This document shows positions 21,530 through 33,704 of a DNA stretch of 64,000 nt, piece after piece. Where the stretch lies: positions 605,547 through 669,546 of the forward strand of contig JAANYP010004711.1 in NCBI GenBank assembly GCA_020465985.1, written 5' to 3'. The position numbers and the translations under genes are program-made. Within the stretch, counting starts at the first letter, position 1; each line of letters begins with the position of its first letter. The notes below the pieces were generated by a model. It saw only the letters and a program-made list of their open reading frames with translations, searched no databases and was not told the origin of the DNA. This stretch comes from Centrapalus pauciflorus (taxonomy: Eukaryota > Streptophyta > Magnoliopsida > Asterales > Asteraceae).

Positions 21530-24372
21530 CCATAGTCTCTCAGTTGATTCTGAATCCACATTACTTGGGAACAGCAGCTTGCAGCTGCTACATATTATGC
21601 TTCTGTGGATGAGGTATATACAGTCTCTCAGTATGTCTTTAACATACTTTGATTGACTTATAAAAAGCCCTGTAGGCTTCTGCTTGACCTGCAATCTTAG
21701 AAAGAAAGTGAGTTCCCCCATTGAACTCATTTGGAACTTTTTGTGCATTAATGCCTCAAACTCTTTGCACAGACTGTCATTTGTAGACCCAAAGATAATA
21801 TCATCAACGTATATCTGAACAAGTAGAATCTCAGATTTGATGGACTTTGTGAACAAAGTTTTGTCTAGTGTACCTCTTTTGAAGCCATTCTGTAGAAGGT
21901 TTGATGACAGAGTGTCATACCATGCTCTAGGAGCTTGGTGGAGTCCATAGAGGGCTTTGTCTAATTTGTAGACTCTGTCTGGATACTTGTAGTCCTCAAA
22001 TCCACGAGGTTGACACACGTAGACCTATTTTCAATTGTGCCATACAGGAAAGCATATTTCACATCCATCTGATACACTTTAAACCCTTTGAAGCTTGCAT
22101 AGGCTAGGAACAGTCTGATGGCCTCAATTCTTGCCACTGGAGCAAAGACATCATCATAATCTATTCCTTCTTCTTAAGTGTATCCCTGTGCTACCAATCT
22201 TGCTTTGTTCTTGATGAGTATCCCTCTCTCATCCTTCTTGTTTCTAAAAACCCATCTTGTACCAATTGCTCTCTTACCTTTAGGAAGATCAACTAGAGTC
22301 CATACATTCTGAATCTTGAATTGTAGTAGTTCTTCCTGTATTGCCTCAATCCAAGATGGATCTTTCAAAGCCTCTGATGCCTTTTTGGGTTCTAATTGTG
22401 ACATGAAACAGGCATGTTCAAAGGTAGCTAGACTGAATTCTGGAACTGCTGATTCAGCATCAGTAGATTCTTTGTGAACCATTGTCCTTGTCTGCACAGG
22501 AGTATGTGAATCACCCATTATCTGATTGAGAGGATGATACTTGTGAACTCTGAGTGTTGGCTCTCTGTCTGTTTGGAAGGAAGTTCCTAGATTTGTATCA
22601 TCTCCATCAGGACCACTTGATGGTTTAGCTTCAAGAACAGCTTGACTGGAATCTGGGACTGTTTCCCTTTGTGATGGAGCTGTTCCCTCAGGATTTGGGA
22701 TTGGCACTTCATAGTGAGGATTTGAATCATGTTGTGCATCCAGTAACCCTGGTGGGTCACAAGATAGAAGTGGTATGACCGTATTCTCATCCCATTGACC
22801 AGAGTCTTCAACAGTCTGAAACCTGGTGCCAACAGCTTGATCATTTGTGCCACCAGCATGAGAATTTGTGTTGGCAGTTTCAACCCTGTTATCATCAGTT
22901 TCTGCATTATACTCAACAAAGCTCAGAGAATTAGATAGTGAATCTAGATCAAACAACCAATCAGGACCAGTGCCTTTGACATTTGCAGTGTTTTCATTAA
23001 ATTCAACATTGGCATTCTCTTTAATGGTTTTAGACACACTATTATATACTCTATCTGCTTTGCTTTGTGTGGAGTATCCTACAAAGAAACCTTCTTCAGC
23101 CTTACTTTCAAATTTTCCTAAGTGAGTCTTAGTGTGAAGAATGGTGCATGAACAGCCAAAAGATTTGAGAAAGGCTATTAAGGAGACTCTATGATGGAAT
23201 AACTCATATGGAGTTTTCCCTTGTGATTGAACAACCTGAACCCTATTAAGAACATAACAAGTTGTATTGACTGCTTCTGCCCAAAAGGTCATTGGCAGTT
23301 TGGAATCAGCTAGCATGGTTCTAGCAGTCTCAATTAAAGTTCTGTTCTTTCTTTTAGCTACACCATTTTGCTGTGGTGTTCTTGGTGCACTATATTTCCT
23401 AGCAATACCTTAAGACTCACAGAAACTGTTTACGATATGGATTTTAAACTCAGTCCCATTGTCTGATCTAATCACCTTAACTTTTAAGATGGATTAGTTT
23501 TCTATCATAAGAATAAATGATTTAACTAGCTCAGCAGTTTCATCTTTAGACCTAAAAAAGTATACCCAAGTGAATCTGGTGAAATCATCAACGATGACTA
23601 AACAGTAAGCCCTTTTATTCAAACTCAAAATAGATGTTGGACCAAAGAGATCCATATGAATAAGATGAAGAGCAGATGAGATTGAATTTACTTCCTTGGC
23701 CTTATGAGAAGTTTTGTGTTGCTTGCCTTTAAGGCATGCTACACAATGATCATCACATATGAACTCCTTTTGTGGTAAACCTCTTACCAAATTCTTTTTG
23801 ACCAGCACATTCATAGATTTGAAGCTCATGTGACACATCCTTCTGTGCCAAAGAGCAGACTCATTTGATGATGCTTTCGATATCAAACAACTTAAAGTAC
23901 TTGATTTGGATAAAAGATCTGTGTCCAAACAGTAGACATTGTCCTTTCTTGGTGTCCTAAGTAAAATTAGATTTTCAAGTATTTTAAAATCTTTTGAAAG
24001 AACAATGCACTCAGAATCTGTGAAGACTACAATATTTTGTTTATCACAGATTTGAGACACACTTAATAAATTGTACTTCAGCTGTTCAAGATATAAAACA
24101 TCATTGAAAAGCATATTTACTGCTTTGACAGTACATTTACCTGTTACCTTACCTCCATTGGAATTTCCTCCAAATGCAACAAATCCACCTTCAAAGCCTT
24201 TGAAATTTGACAAGAAATCAGAGTTGTCTGTCATGTGCCTAGAGCATCCACTGTCCAAATGCCATCTTGTTTTATGTTGTGACCTGTGAGTGCCCTGTAC
24301 AAATAAAAGCTTAGTTAGTACTGGAGTAAACCCAAACCAAGTTGGTTTTGGGTTGTCCTTGTGCATTGACAT
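21530..24372 (-). pseudogene. pol: Pol of element E: protease, integrase, RT, partial RNase H
   Basis: Protease TRWHLDSGCSRHMT (about 24270); GAG-pre-integrase WHRRMCHMSFKSMNVL...CLKGKQHKTSH; integrase core with HMDLFGPTS, VIRSDNGTEFK and PQQNGVAKRKNRT, i.e. both Asp and the Glu of the catalytic triad kept but with two stops near 23490 and 23412. A long Ser/Thr-rich linker precedes RT (RWVFRNKKDERG, then a stop at 22174). The palm motif YVDDIIFG is intact at about 21805. After KYVKDIL the sequence jumps to a short RNase H piece (YVAAASCCSQ-type, 21540-21610), so two deletions have removed most of RNase H and the region before ORF3. Confidence 0.9.
24295..24320 (-). promoter_or_regulatory. Putative 3' splice site at the gag-pol boundary of E
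   Basis: Sense strand TACTAAC, TAAGCTTTTATTTGTACAG|GG. The TAA that closes gag overlaps the end of the branch-point-like TACTAAC box. The protease frame, which differs from gag, is open through the acceptor. Confidence 0.5.
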
Positions 24373-26979
24373 AACTAAACACTGTCTTTGACTTCTTATA
24401 CTTAGTGAGATCCACTGATGGAATCTGTGGAGAGTATTTAGTTATCACATGAGGTATCCAGGTGTTTTGTCCATCCTATACAGTAACAGTCTCAGATGAT
24501 CCATTACCAGTCCCAGTTTTGAGCCTAGCAGTCTGAGCTGAGTCTGCAGTGCTAAAAGCTTCAGAATTTGCACTTACAGTTTCAACATTAGACTTGGCAG
24601 TTTCAACAGTTGTATCAACAGTTTTACCTATGTTTTTGCCTTTAACACACCATATCTGTTTAAACTTCGATTTTGGTTTTGCTAAAACTTGTTTTTGGTG
24701 TGTGGACTGTTTTTTATTGATTTTTTAGAACCTATGATCAACTGGTTTCCTAGGAACTGGTGCAACAGGTGGTTTGACCTTAAGATTTTTTGTGTGTTTA
24801 ACAAATGCCAGTTTCTGAACCACAGTTTGTTTTGCAACAGATGGTTTGTACAAGCAATGTCTGGCCAAATGGTTTTTCCTGCCACAATGAAAACATCTTT
24901 TGACTGTTTCGATTTAAGAACCAATTTATCAGACCATAACTGGTTCTTGTTCATTTGATTTCCCCTTACCTGCTGTTGTTTGGGAAACTTTTGGACACCA
25001 TGCTTTTGGCATGTGCACATTGGAACAGTCTTACCCTTTTTATTACCTTTTGAGGGATATGCAGTGTTACAGTTAGAAGGTACAGAAACCTGGGGAGAAT
25101 CATGGCATACACTCATCTTCTCTTTTCCTTTCTTACTGGGGTTTGGGGCTGCTATAGGTACACTCATTGTGTTGTGTCCTTGCTCAACTTCTTTGCACTC
25201 ACGGTCTTCATTTTGAATTAGATCTTCTTTAGAATCAGGATTGGTTTCAAGGACAGGATCTACAGTGGTCATAGACTCATCTAATGGTTCATTAACAAGC
25301 CTATCAGCAACTTCACTCATTGGATGAATGTATTCGTTGTTGTATGGAGGTGGAGTGGCTCTGTATCCTATACCTTCTTTGGGATTGAGCTGAGATTTTA
25401 TCCTATCTTTAAATTGAACTTCCATTAGGTGTTCCAGTTTTTGATTTGCCAATTTGAAGTTTCCTAGATCTATATTAACAGATTCTAGTTTCTTATTAGC
25501 ATCTAACACCTTCTGTTCAGCCTCATCTAATTTCTTATTTAGGGACTCTATTTTCTTATTCAGCTCCTTTTTCTCCCACTCATGATATGTTCTATCATGT
25601 CCCATTTGAATCTCATTATCCTTATAATCATTTATCTGTTTTTCAAGATCTTCTATGGCCTGCATATACTCATATCTCCTTTCTTCCATCTTAGCTAGAG
25701 TTGTGCACATGCTCTCATTATGATCTCTGTACTTTTTAACCATATTTTTGCATGTTGGAGAGCAGAGTTTAGCATTTACCTCAGATTGTAATTCAGTGGA
25801 GATGACATTTGATGTTTCTGCCATTAGAGCTTGATTTTGAAACTCTTCCTCTGTCTGATCACTACAGTCAAACACATTGTCTTCTTGAGAGACAAGTGCT
25901 TGTGATGATGAAGCTTGATTAGTTTGTTGGGGTCTTGGTGGCTGTTGACCTTGGGATCTGCATTCTCTAGCAAAGTGGCCAAGCTTGTGACATTTAAAGC
26001 ATTCAACTTTTGATTTATCAAATGCTGGTTTCCTGTCTGATCTGGCTAGAAAGTTGGATCTGCCATTTCTTTTCACAAACCTTTTAGCCCTCATAGTAAA
26101 CATTTCATGCTGCCATTTCAAATCTATCTCTTCAAGATCATCTGGATGGATCTGTTCTAAATCTTCAACATTTAGAGCAAACAGTCCATCATTAGCAACA
26201 AAAACTACATAATGAGCTTCATTAGAGTTACCATCAGCACCTGAAAAGGAATCACAACAGTTAGATTTATCAAATAATGCTGATGACAGTAGAGCAGTGT
26301 TATGAGTATAAGAAAAGGATTTCTTTTTAGTTTCAATCTCAGTTTCAAACACTCTCAGACTGTTATAAAGATCATCCAACTCTATTTCATCAAGAGTGCC
26401 TTTGGTTCTCCATTGTGCAGCATAGACTGTCCACTCTTCACCAAGAGATCTAAGAAATTTTCTGTTTACTTCATCTTGATCCAAACAGACTTTGGCACTT
26501 TCCAATTCACCTATCAGTTTGTTAAACCTGTCAAATATTTGAGTAAGGTTTTCATTCTTGCCACCAGAAAAGTTCTCATACTGCTGTTTTAAAAGATCCT
26601 TTTGATTTCTCTTGGTGCTAGCATTGCCAGCAAATCTTTTCTTTAAAGCAATCCAAAGAGAATGAGCAGTGTAAAACTTTTTAAACTGGTGTTGATAAGC
26701 ATTAGTAAAAATGGCTATCTATAGAAGTGTAAGAGCTTTCACTTCATTCATTCTAGCCTTTCTTTCAAGTTCAGTTTTTGGAGGAGTTTTTATGGGTTTG
26801 CCCTTAGCATCAAGTTCTGGATGAACTACAGGAGGAAATTCAACAGCTTCCCATATGGCATAATCAATAAACTGAATATGCTGTTGAATCCTGAGTTTCC
26901 ACATCTCAAACTCAGTGGGTTTGAGCATAGGCACTTTGAGTCCTTGCCCAGATCCACTACTGCTATTTTCAAATTCCAT
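24311..26979 (-). pseudogene. gag: Gag of element E
   Basis: Starts MEFENSSSGSGQGLKVPML at 26979. The copia gag domain follows (EMWKLRIQQHIQFIDYAIW; YENFSGGKNENLTQIFDRFNKLI; DQDEVNRKFLRSLGEEWTVY), interrupted by a stop and frameshift at about 26720. Next come a zinc knuckle CFKCHKLGHFAREC (about 25990), a long coiled coil (YEYMQAIEDLEKQIND, then NKKIESLNKKLDEAEQKV, 25680-25400), a basic region and a second knuckle-like CFHCGRKNHLAR near 24890. Gag ends at the TAA at 24311. Pol overlaps it in the +1 frame. The product would form the particle and bind RNA. Confidence 0.88.
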
Positions 26980-27037
26980 TGCAGAAAATTAAAATTGTAA
27001 AAGAAAGCTTCTGACTTTGAAAACAAAGAAAAACTTG

Positions 27038-27049
27038 GCTCTGATACCA
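27038..27049 (-). other. Primer-binding site of element E
   Basis: TGGTATCAGAGC on the minus strand, a perfect initiator-Met type site one base from the LTR. Confidence 0.94.
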
Positions 27050-27050
27050 C

Positions 27051-27704
27051 TGGTCAAGATCAAAATCACTACCTAAGATTAACTGGTTTAAATTAATCAG
27101 AGTGTAAACCAATAACCTTGTATTGAATCAAAGTCCAATTAAGAAGTTTGCGGAATAACACTTAACTGTTTTAAGAAAAACTTTCAAAGCAAATAATCAC
27201 ATTAATACAATCAATAATCAAAAATCATTTGTATTGCCAAACTCAACGATTACAATCACCTCTAATCTGTTTAATTAGACGAAGAACACAGATTGTTCTT
27301 AGGGTTTTACAACCTTAGAGGCTTATGAAAACTTAATCAAAAATACAATTACAACTGAATAAACTTGTACGTGCAGACTTACAATAGAATAACCTATTCT
27401 ATGTATATATATTGCTTTCTGATTTGTTTCCTTGAAAAACTCTGATTTCTCTGATAGTAGATATGCTTGAATCTTCAAAATATATCTTTTCCTGAATATC
27501 AGCACTTTCTGTTTATTGAGCTGTTGAGCAGCTTGAAGTTTATCTGTGGAGCAGCTTGAGTTTGAACACTGGCAGCTTGAACTTTTAAACTAGCAGCTCG
27601 AACTTCTTCAACTAATAGCATGAACTTTGTACTTACACAGAAAATCTACTAACAGTTTGAGAAATCTAACTAACAGCTTGACATACTTTAAATATTTCCC
27701 AACA
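27051..27704 (-). repeat. 5' LTR of element E (654 bp)
   Basis: Plus-strand reading TGGTCAAGATC...CCCAACA. Compared with the 3' LTR it has one extra G at the start, about 20 substitutions and an extra 23-bp segment containing a further GCAGCTTG word near 27540. Sense-strand TATATATA box near 27407. Confidence 0.92.
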
Positions 27705-30333
27705 CACGAGTTTGAAGGTCGTCAGCGAGTTCTTGCTTATCAGAAGATGAAGGACGACGACAAGAAACTATATGAGGCTGAAAACAGAGCGTTTTCTATA
27801 ATCCGCATGACACTACCTCAGGATATCCTGCACACAATTCGAAACCATTGAACATCGAAAGAGTTGTGGGATGCTCTAGAGAAACGGTGTGAGGGAAATC
27901 CGCGGGTCAGGAAAGATAGAACAGAGATGCTCAAGCAGTAGTTCGCAATTTTCAAGGCGCTGAAAAACGAAAAGCTGGATGAGACTATCACAAGGTTCTA
28001 TCACTTGTTGACAGAGTTAGACAATCACGATGTTGAGTATCGTGAATTAGAGAAGATTGAGAAGCTTCTGGATGCTTTACCAGCAAAATGGGAGATGTAC
28101 GTAGCGCTAAGAAAGCATGATGAAGAGAAATTTGAGACTCTAACTCTAGAAGGAGCCATTGGAACGCTGAGAGCTTATAACTTTCAGTTGCTGAAGAAAG
28201 AACGGGAATATGACCAAGTATAGGATCCGGACATGTATTTTGGGAAGTCCAAACCTTCAGTCGCAAATGAACTAAAGACAACTATAACTTCTATACGGGT
28301 GAAACATCGACGCTAGTAGAAGTAGATGACTCAGGGAGCCGAGCTTTCTTAGGGTACTCCAAAACCGGAAGAAAAGCCAACTCAGTCAGCATCTACGTCT
28401 CAAGGATACTCAAGGATGCCAATGAGCGGAAAATCAGCTGAAGATCATATGAATCTTTTGGCTTCATTAGTCGCCGCGTACGACAATTGCGTTCAAGGGA
28501 AAATCAACGATCTTGCACTATGGGACGAAGACTATGATCAGGTGGATCCTGATGATTTAGAGGAGATGGATCTTCAATGGCAACTGGCCATGGTGACTCA
28601 GAGAGTCAAGAGATTCATAAAAAGGACGGGTGAATGTTAGCAATAATAAGATTGGATTCGACAAATCCGAAGTTAAGTGATACAACTGCCAGGGGTTAGG
28701 TCATTTTGCTCGAGAGTGTCAAAGACCCAAGGTTGAAAACAATCAGAATCAATCTCACGGGATATATCAGCCTGCTAATTCGGGAAATCAAGCTGCCATA
28801 GCTGGTTTGTTAACAAATGTCACATCTGACCAACAGCTTGATGGAACATACGACTGGAGTACACATCCAGAGACTAATGCTAGAGCCTTCATGGCTGAAG
28901 TGACAGAGTCTGAGGATGTCAGAGCAGAGGAAATAACTAAGGACAAAGAACAGAATGATACAAGTCCTATCATAGTGGAGAAGTCAGAAAATCAGACAAT
29001 ATTAGAGTTTGCTGTGCAGATGGCTAACGTAGAATCTGATCATTCAAAGGTAATTTTGAACTCTTCTACATTCCATGAATTATGTGTTTTATGTGCTACT
29101 TCCAACGATAGATTGAATTTAGTCCTAGAAACACATAGTAATTTAACTGCTCAAATTGAATCATTAAAATTAGACAATGCTAACCTTCTTGATATTAAAG
29201 AGGATCTTAGCGATAAGCTAAAAGCAGACACTCAGGCAGTGTGTCAGGATAAAACTGATGTATGAGCATGTTGAGGCTTTGACCAAGCAACTAACTATTA
29301 AAGAGGTAGAGCCAGCTGAAGCAAAGGTTAAGGTTGCTGAGGTAATTAGTAAATTAGAAAAGTTTAGGAATTCCTCACTGAATCTAGGGAAAATCTTAGA
29401 TGCACAACGTCAGTCTATGAAACCTGTAGGTTTAGGGTATAAGGAAAGTCCTCCATCTTTTAATGATAACTATGTGCCTCAGCCTCAGGATAAAACTGAT
29501 AAATCAGTTGAATCAGAGGTAGTAGTTGAACCTTTATCTGTGTCTGATAAGGAAAAAGTAACTAAGGTGACTAATAACAATGCTATGATTAAGAAAGTCA
29601 AATTTGTGCAGTCTTCTAGTGATAACATTCTAGGAGAAGCTAAACTTGACTTTAATAATCAGAAAGAAGAAATAGTCACTACAGTTGAGAAGAAAGAACA
29701 TGACGCTCATGAGACACCAAAGTCAAAGGGCACTCATAAGAAGTCTATTGATAAAATGTCTTGTTTTAGATGTCATGAAATGGGTTATGTTGCTTCTAGT
29801 TGTCCACATAGGAAGGTAGAATCTACACCTAAAATTGGAAAGCCGGAACAACATAAACCATCCAAAAGTGTAGCAAGCACAAGTAGTTCTCAAAACACTG
29901 AGAAGATTGTGCAAGCCACACCAAAGACTGCTGTGAAACTAACACCTATGACAGGTAGACCAAATGAAGTGGTTAGGACTAATTCACCGAATAGAGTCCC
30001 TAATCAATCTAGGTCAGGACCTAAACAAAATCATAGGAGTACTACACCTAGAAGAGTTTACACTCCGGTTAGGTCACACACTCCTGTAAGTCATCATACA
30101 CATGGCAGGGAAATCTATCTGAAATGCCCTATAATAGAAATTATTCGAGGGCTCCACAGAAAATGCATACACAAAGGCCAAGAGTGAACTTAAATCACTC
30201 TGCACCACAACAGGTTCTCAGTCAAACACCCAAGTCACCTGAAAGGAGAGATGGGTTTTTGAAAGAGTTCAAGTATGTGGATGAGAACGGTATTACCAAG
30301 TCAGTCATGGCTTGGGTTCCCCGTGATAACTAA
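27705..30333 (+). pseudogene. gag: Gag of element D, main part
   Basis: Continues gag after E: HEFEGRQRVLAYQKMKDDDKK, then LTELDNHDVEYRELEKIEKLL, DALPAKWEMYVALRKHDEEKFE and KKEREYDQV of the copia gag domain. The first zinc knuckle at about 28675 has lost its first Cys to a stop (TGA, then YNCQGLGHFAREC). A long acidic and coiled-coil region follows (28807-29400), then a second knuckle CFRCHEMGYVASSC at 29760 and a Pro/Arg/Ser basic tail. A duplicated CACGA marks the left end. The frame stops at TAA 30331-30333 and resumes in the same frame as pol. Several stops and frame changes. Confidence 0.88.
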
Positions 30334-30354
30334 CTTGTTTTCTTTCATGTGCAG
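30329..30354 (+). promoter_or_regulatory. Putative 3' splice site at the gag-pol boundary of D
   Basis: AACTAACTTG, TTTTCTTTC, ATGTGCAG|GAG. The gag stop TAA (30331-30333) lies in the branch-point-like CTAAC. It is base-for-base the same as in B over this stretch, although the two copies differ widely elsewhere. Confidence 0.5.
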
Positions 30355-33300
30355 GAGCTAACTACAGGTCTAAACAACAAGTGGTTCATCGACAGTGGTT
30401 GCTCAAGACACATTGGGGAAAGGAGTCTGCTCACAGACTTCAAGGGAAGGAACAAGGGTTTTGTATCATTTGCCAGGAACATAGGTGGAAATATCACTAG
30501 AACAGGAGCGATTATTAATGGGACTATCACACTTGATCAAGCATATCACGTTGATAGACTTGCTCACAATCTCATTAGTGTCTCTCAGATCTGTGATAAA
30601 AAGAATTCAGTGTTATTTACTGATACTGAAGCGTTAGTGCTGAAGTCGGGATTCAAGATACCTGAAGAGTGGATTATGATGAGAGCCCCAAGGAAGAAAG
30701 ATTTATACATGCTGGACATGAACATCTCCGATTCATCGATGGGAACGATCTGTCTTTTATCTAAAGCTCCAGAGACCGAATCAGTCCTATGGCGCAGACA
30801 CATGGCACAATTGCACCTGAGAAAAATGAATTACATCACTAAGCATGGAATGGTGCAAGGTGTTTCGATGAAGAGTTTTCCGTTTGAAAACAAGTGTGTA
30901 CCATGCAAGAAAGGCAAACAACACAAGAAGTCACACAAGTCTAAGACTTAGAACTCTATAGCTACCACTTTCGATTTGTTGCATATGGACCTGTTCGGAC
31001 CAATCAACAAACGGAGTATAGGTGGTAGTTGGTACAGTTTAGTTATCACTGATGATTACTCACGATTTTCATTGGTTTTCTTTTTAGGTATGAAGGACGA
31101 GACAGCCAAAGTTGATTGGGTTCTTAGACCAAGTCGAAAACTCCTATGGGACGAGGGTAAAACGTATCAGGTTTGATAATGGGACAGAATTTAAAAACAC
31201 AGTAATTGGTGTATATTGCCTATCTAAAGGCATACTGCGTCAATTTAGTGCACCTTATGAGCCACAACAAAATGGGGTGGCAGAACAGAAAAACAGGACC
31301 TTGATTGAGGCAACAAGGACCATGCTCTTGGATTCAAAGCTTCCTACCATGTATTGGGGGGAGGCAGTGAATACCGCTTGTCATGTTTAAAATCGGGTCA
31401 TTACTGTCAATACATTGAACAAAACCTGTTATGAAGTCTGAATAAAAGGCCACCAAATTAAACTGGCTTCGAACCGTTAGGGGTACCACGTACTTTAATG
31501 AAAACAAAACATCAACCTAAGTTTGGTGAAAAGGCTGACGAAGGTTATTTCCTTGGCTATATGCCTAACTCACCAAACAAAAGGGTTTTTAACAAAACTA
31601 ACGGTACGGTAGAAACTGTGTATAACATTGATGTAACAAGTTATACACATGAACCCCAAACAGGTCCGGAATGGATATTTGATTATGACAATTGTTTGAG
31701 TCATTTAACATTCCTTTGGATGGAAATGCAGGTACAATTGAACATGACTTATCGTCATTAAATCTGAATGATGATGGTCAAGGTTTTCCAAAGACGAGCA
31801 TTCCATCAACTTCTGAGCCTACATCGACAGAAGATGGGTCTCCAACAGAGAATGAATCCGAGTTGCCTACAAACGAAAATCAGACTACTAACATTAACTC
31901 CGAAGACAGCGATCATGTGGAAGAGAACGTAGCATCTGAAGTCGTTCCTCCGTTAGGTGAAATAGGATCAAACTTAGGAGATAATCTTAGGGTCGATGAG
32001 ATCGAAACATCGAGGATTAATAAGGATCATCCGGTTGAGAGAATCATAGGAAATCCAAATGCTGGTGTGAGGACTAGGATTAGTTTGAATAACAACACAG
32101 TACTGTTGTCGATGATTAATGACTCAGAGGCTTTTCACACTTGCCTGTATTCATGTTTCATCTTGCAAGTAGAGCCGAAGAATGTGCAAATGGCACTAAA
32201 AGACAATTCTTGGGTTGAAGCGATTCAAGAAGAACTATCACAATTCAGAAAGCTTGAAGTGTGGGAGTAAGTTCCGTTACCTCGAGGAGAAGTGGTAATA
32301 GGAACCAAGTGGGTTTTTAAGTGCAAAAGAGATGATCGGGGTATTGTGACTCGCAACAAGGCAAGACTTGTAGTAAAGGGTTTCAACCAAGAGGAAGGAA
32401 TCGATTACAACGAGGTGTTTGCGCCAGTGGCAAGGCTTGAGGCAATCCGTTTGTTTCTGGCCTTTGCATCCTTCAAAGGCTTCAAAGTTTATCAACTTGA
32501 TGTAAAGAGTCCCTTTCTATATGGAAAGGTGAAGGAGCTGGTGTACGTTGAACAACCGCCTGGGTTTACAGATCCAAAGTATCCAGACAGAGTGTATCAT
32601 CTTGAAAAGGCTCTGTATGGACTACATCAAGCACCAAGGGCGTGGTATTAGACACTATCAACTCATCTTTTGGACAACGGGTTTGAAAGAGGGAGAATTG
32701 ATAGTACACTATTTGTGAAGAGAAAGGGTGAACATTTCATCTTGGTACAAGTGTATGTTGATGACTTTCGGGTCATCGGACGAGCAGATGTGCGGAGATT
32801 TCGAGAAGGTGATGAAGTCTAAGTTTGAGATGAGTGTTATGGGAGAGCTGAACTTCTTTCTGGGTTTGCAAGTCTAACAGAGGAAGGAGGGTATGTTTAT
32901 CCATCCGACGAAGTATGTCTACGATATTCTAGAGCGCTTCGGGATGGAGGGAACAAAGCTGGCTGCTAACTTTAGCACGCCGATTCAAGTGAAGCACAAC
33001 CTCGGACCAGGTACAGAATGTGATACTGATGTGGATCCGACTCTATATCAGGCCATGATCGGATCACTTATGTATTTAACTGCTTCTGGACCTGACATAA
33101 TGTTTGCTGTGTGTATTTGTGCTAGGTTTCAAGCTAACCAGAAAGAAATGCACGTGAAAGCTGTGAAGCAGATTCTAATATACCTCAAGGCGAAACCAAA
33201 GCTGGGACTTTGGTATCACGCGGATGGTGATCTGGAATTGGAAGTATTCATGGATTTAGATTATGGAGGTTGCAACTTGAATCGAAGGTCAACAACTGGA

Positions 33301-33704
33301 GGTTGTCAGTTCCTTGGAGGGAGGCTCGTATCCTGGCAATGCAAAAAACAGACTTCGGTAGCCGTGTCAACGTGCGAGGCCGAATATGTAGCTGTTGGTA
33401 GTTGTTGTTCCAAGGTTTTGTGGATACAACAACAATTGCGGGATTACGGTTTGACTTATACTCATACTCCTATTAGGATAGATAAACATTCCACTATTTC
33501 TATAACCAATAATCCAGTTAAACACAGTAAAACAAAGCACATAGACATAAGACATCATTTTATACGTGATTGTGCTGAAAGAACTTAATAAAGCTGGTAA
33601 AAGTGGCAACGGAAGATAATAATGCAGATTTATTTACTAAAGCTTTTGATAAGTCACGCTTTGAGTTGTTAGTTCAACTAAATGGTATGCGTAATCCAGA
33701 GTAA
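30334..33704 (+). pseudogene. pol: Pol of element D: protease, integrase, RT, RNase H
   Basis: Protease KWFIDSGCSRHIGE (30379); GAG-pre-integrase HLRKMNYITKHGM and CKKGKQHKKSHKS with a stop after KSKT; integrase HMDLFGPINKRS, VITDDYSRFS, IRFDNGTEFKN and QQNGVAEQKNRT, with a frameshift near 31110; acidic linker (31690-32090); RT RWVF-type motif KWVFKCKRDDRG, YQLDVKSPFLYG and LHQAPRAWY then a stop at 32649. The catalytic site is damaged: VYVDD is followed by a deletion (FRVIG). RNase H is nearly complete (TTGGCQFLGGRLVSW, TCEAEYVAVGS, DKHSTISITNN) and ends RNPE with TAA at 33704. It cannot be active. Confidence 0.9.

Larger units (their letters stand above)
17775..27704 (-). mobile_element. Element E: Ty1/copia (Sirevirus-like) retrotransposon in D's gag
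   Basis: Minus-strand element of 9930 bp with both LTRs and a perfect 5-bp target duplication CACGA (17770-17774 and 27705-27709). Order on the minus strand: 5' LTR, PBS, gag, protease, integrase, RT, a remnant of RNase H, ORF3, PPT and 3' LTR. It is the same family as G but older: LTRs differ at about 3-4% of sites plus a 23-bp indel. RNase H and the spacer before ORF3 have been partly deleted. It cannot be autonomous, because gag, RT and ORF3 all have stops or frameshifts. Confidence 0.94.
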
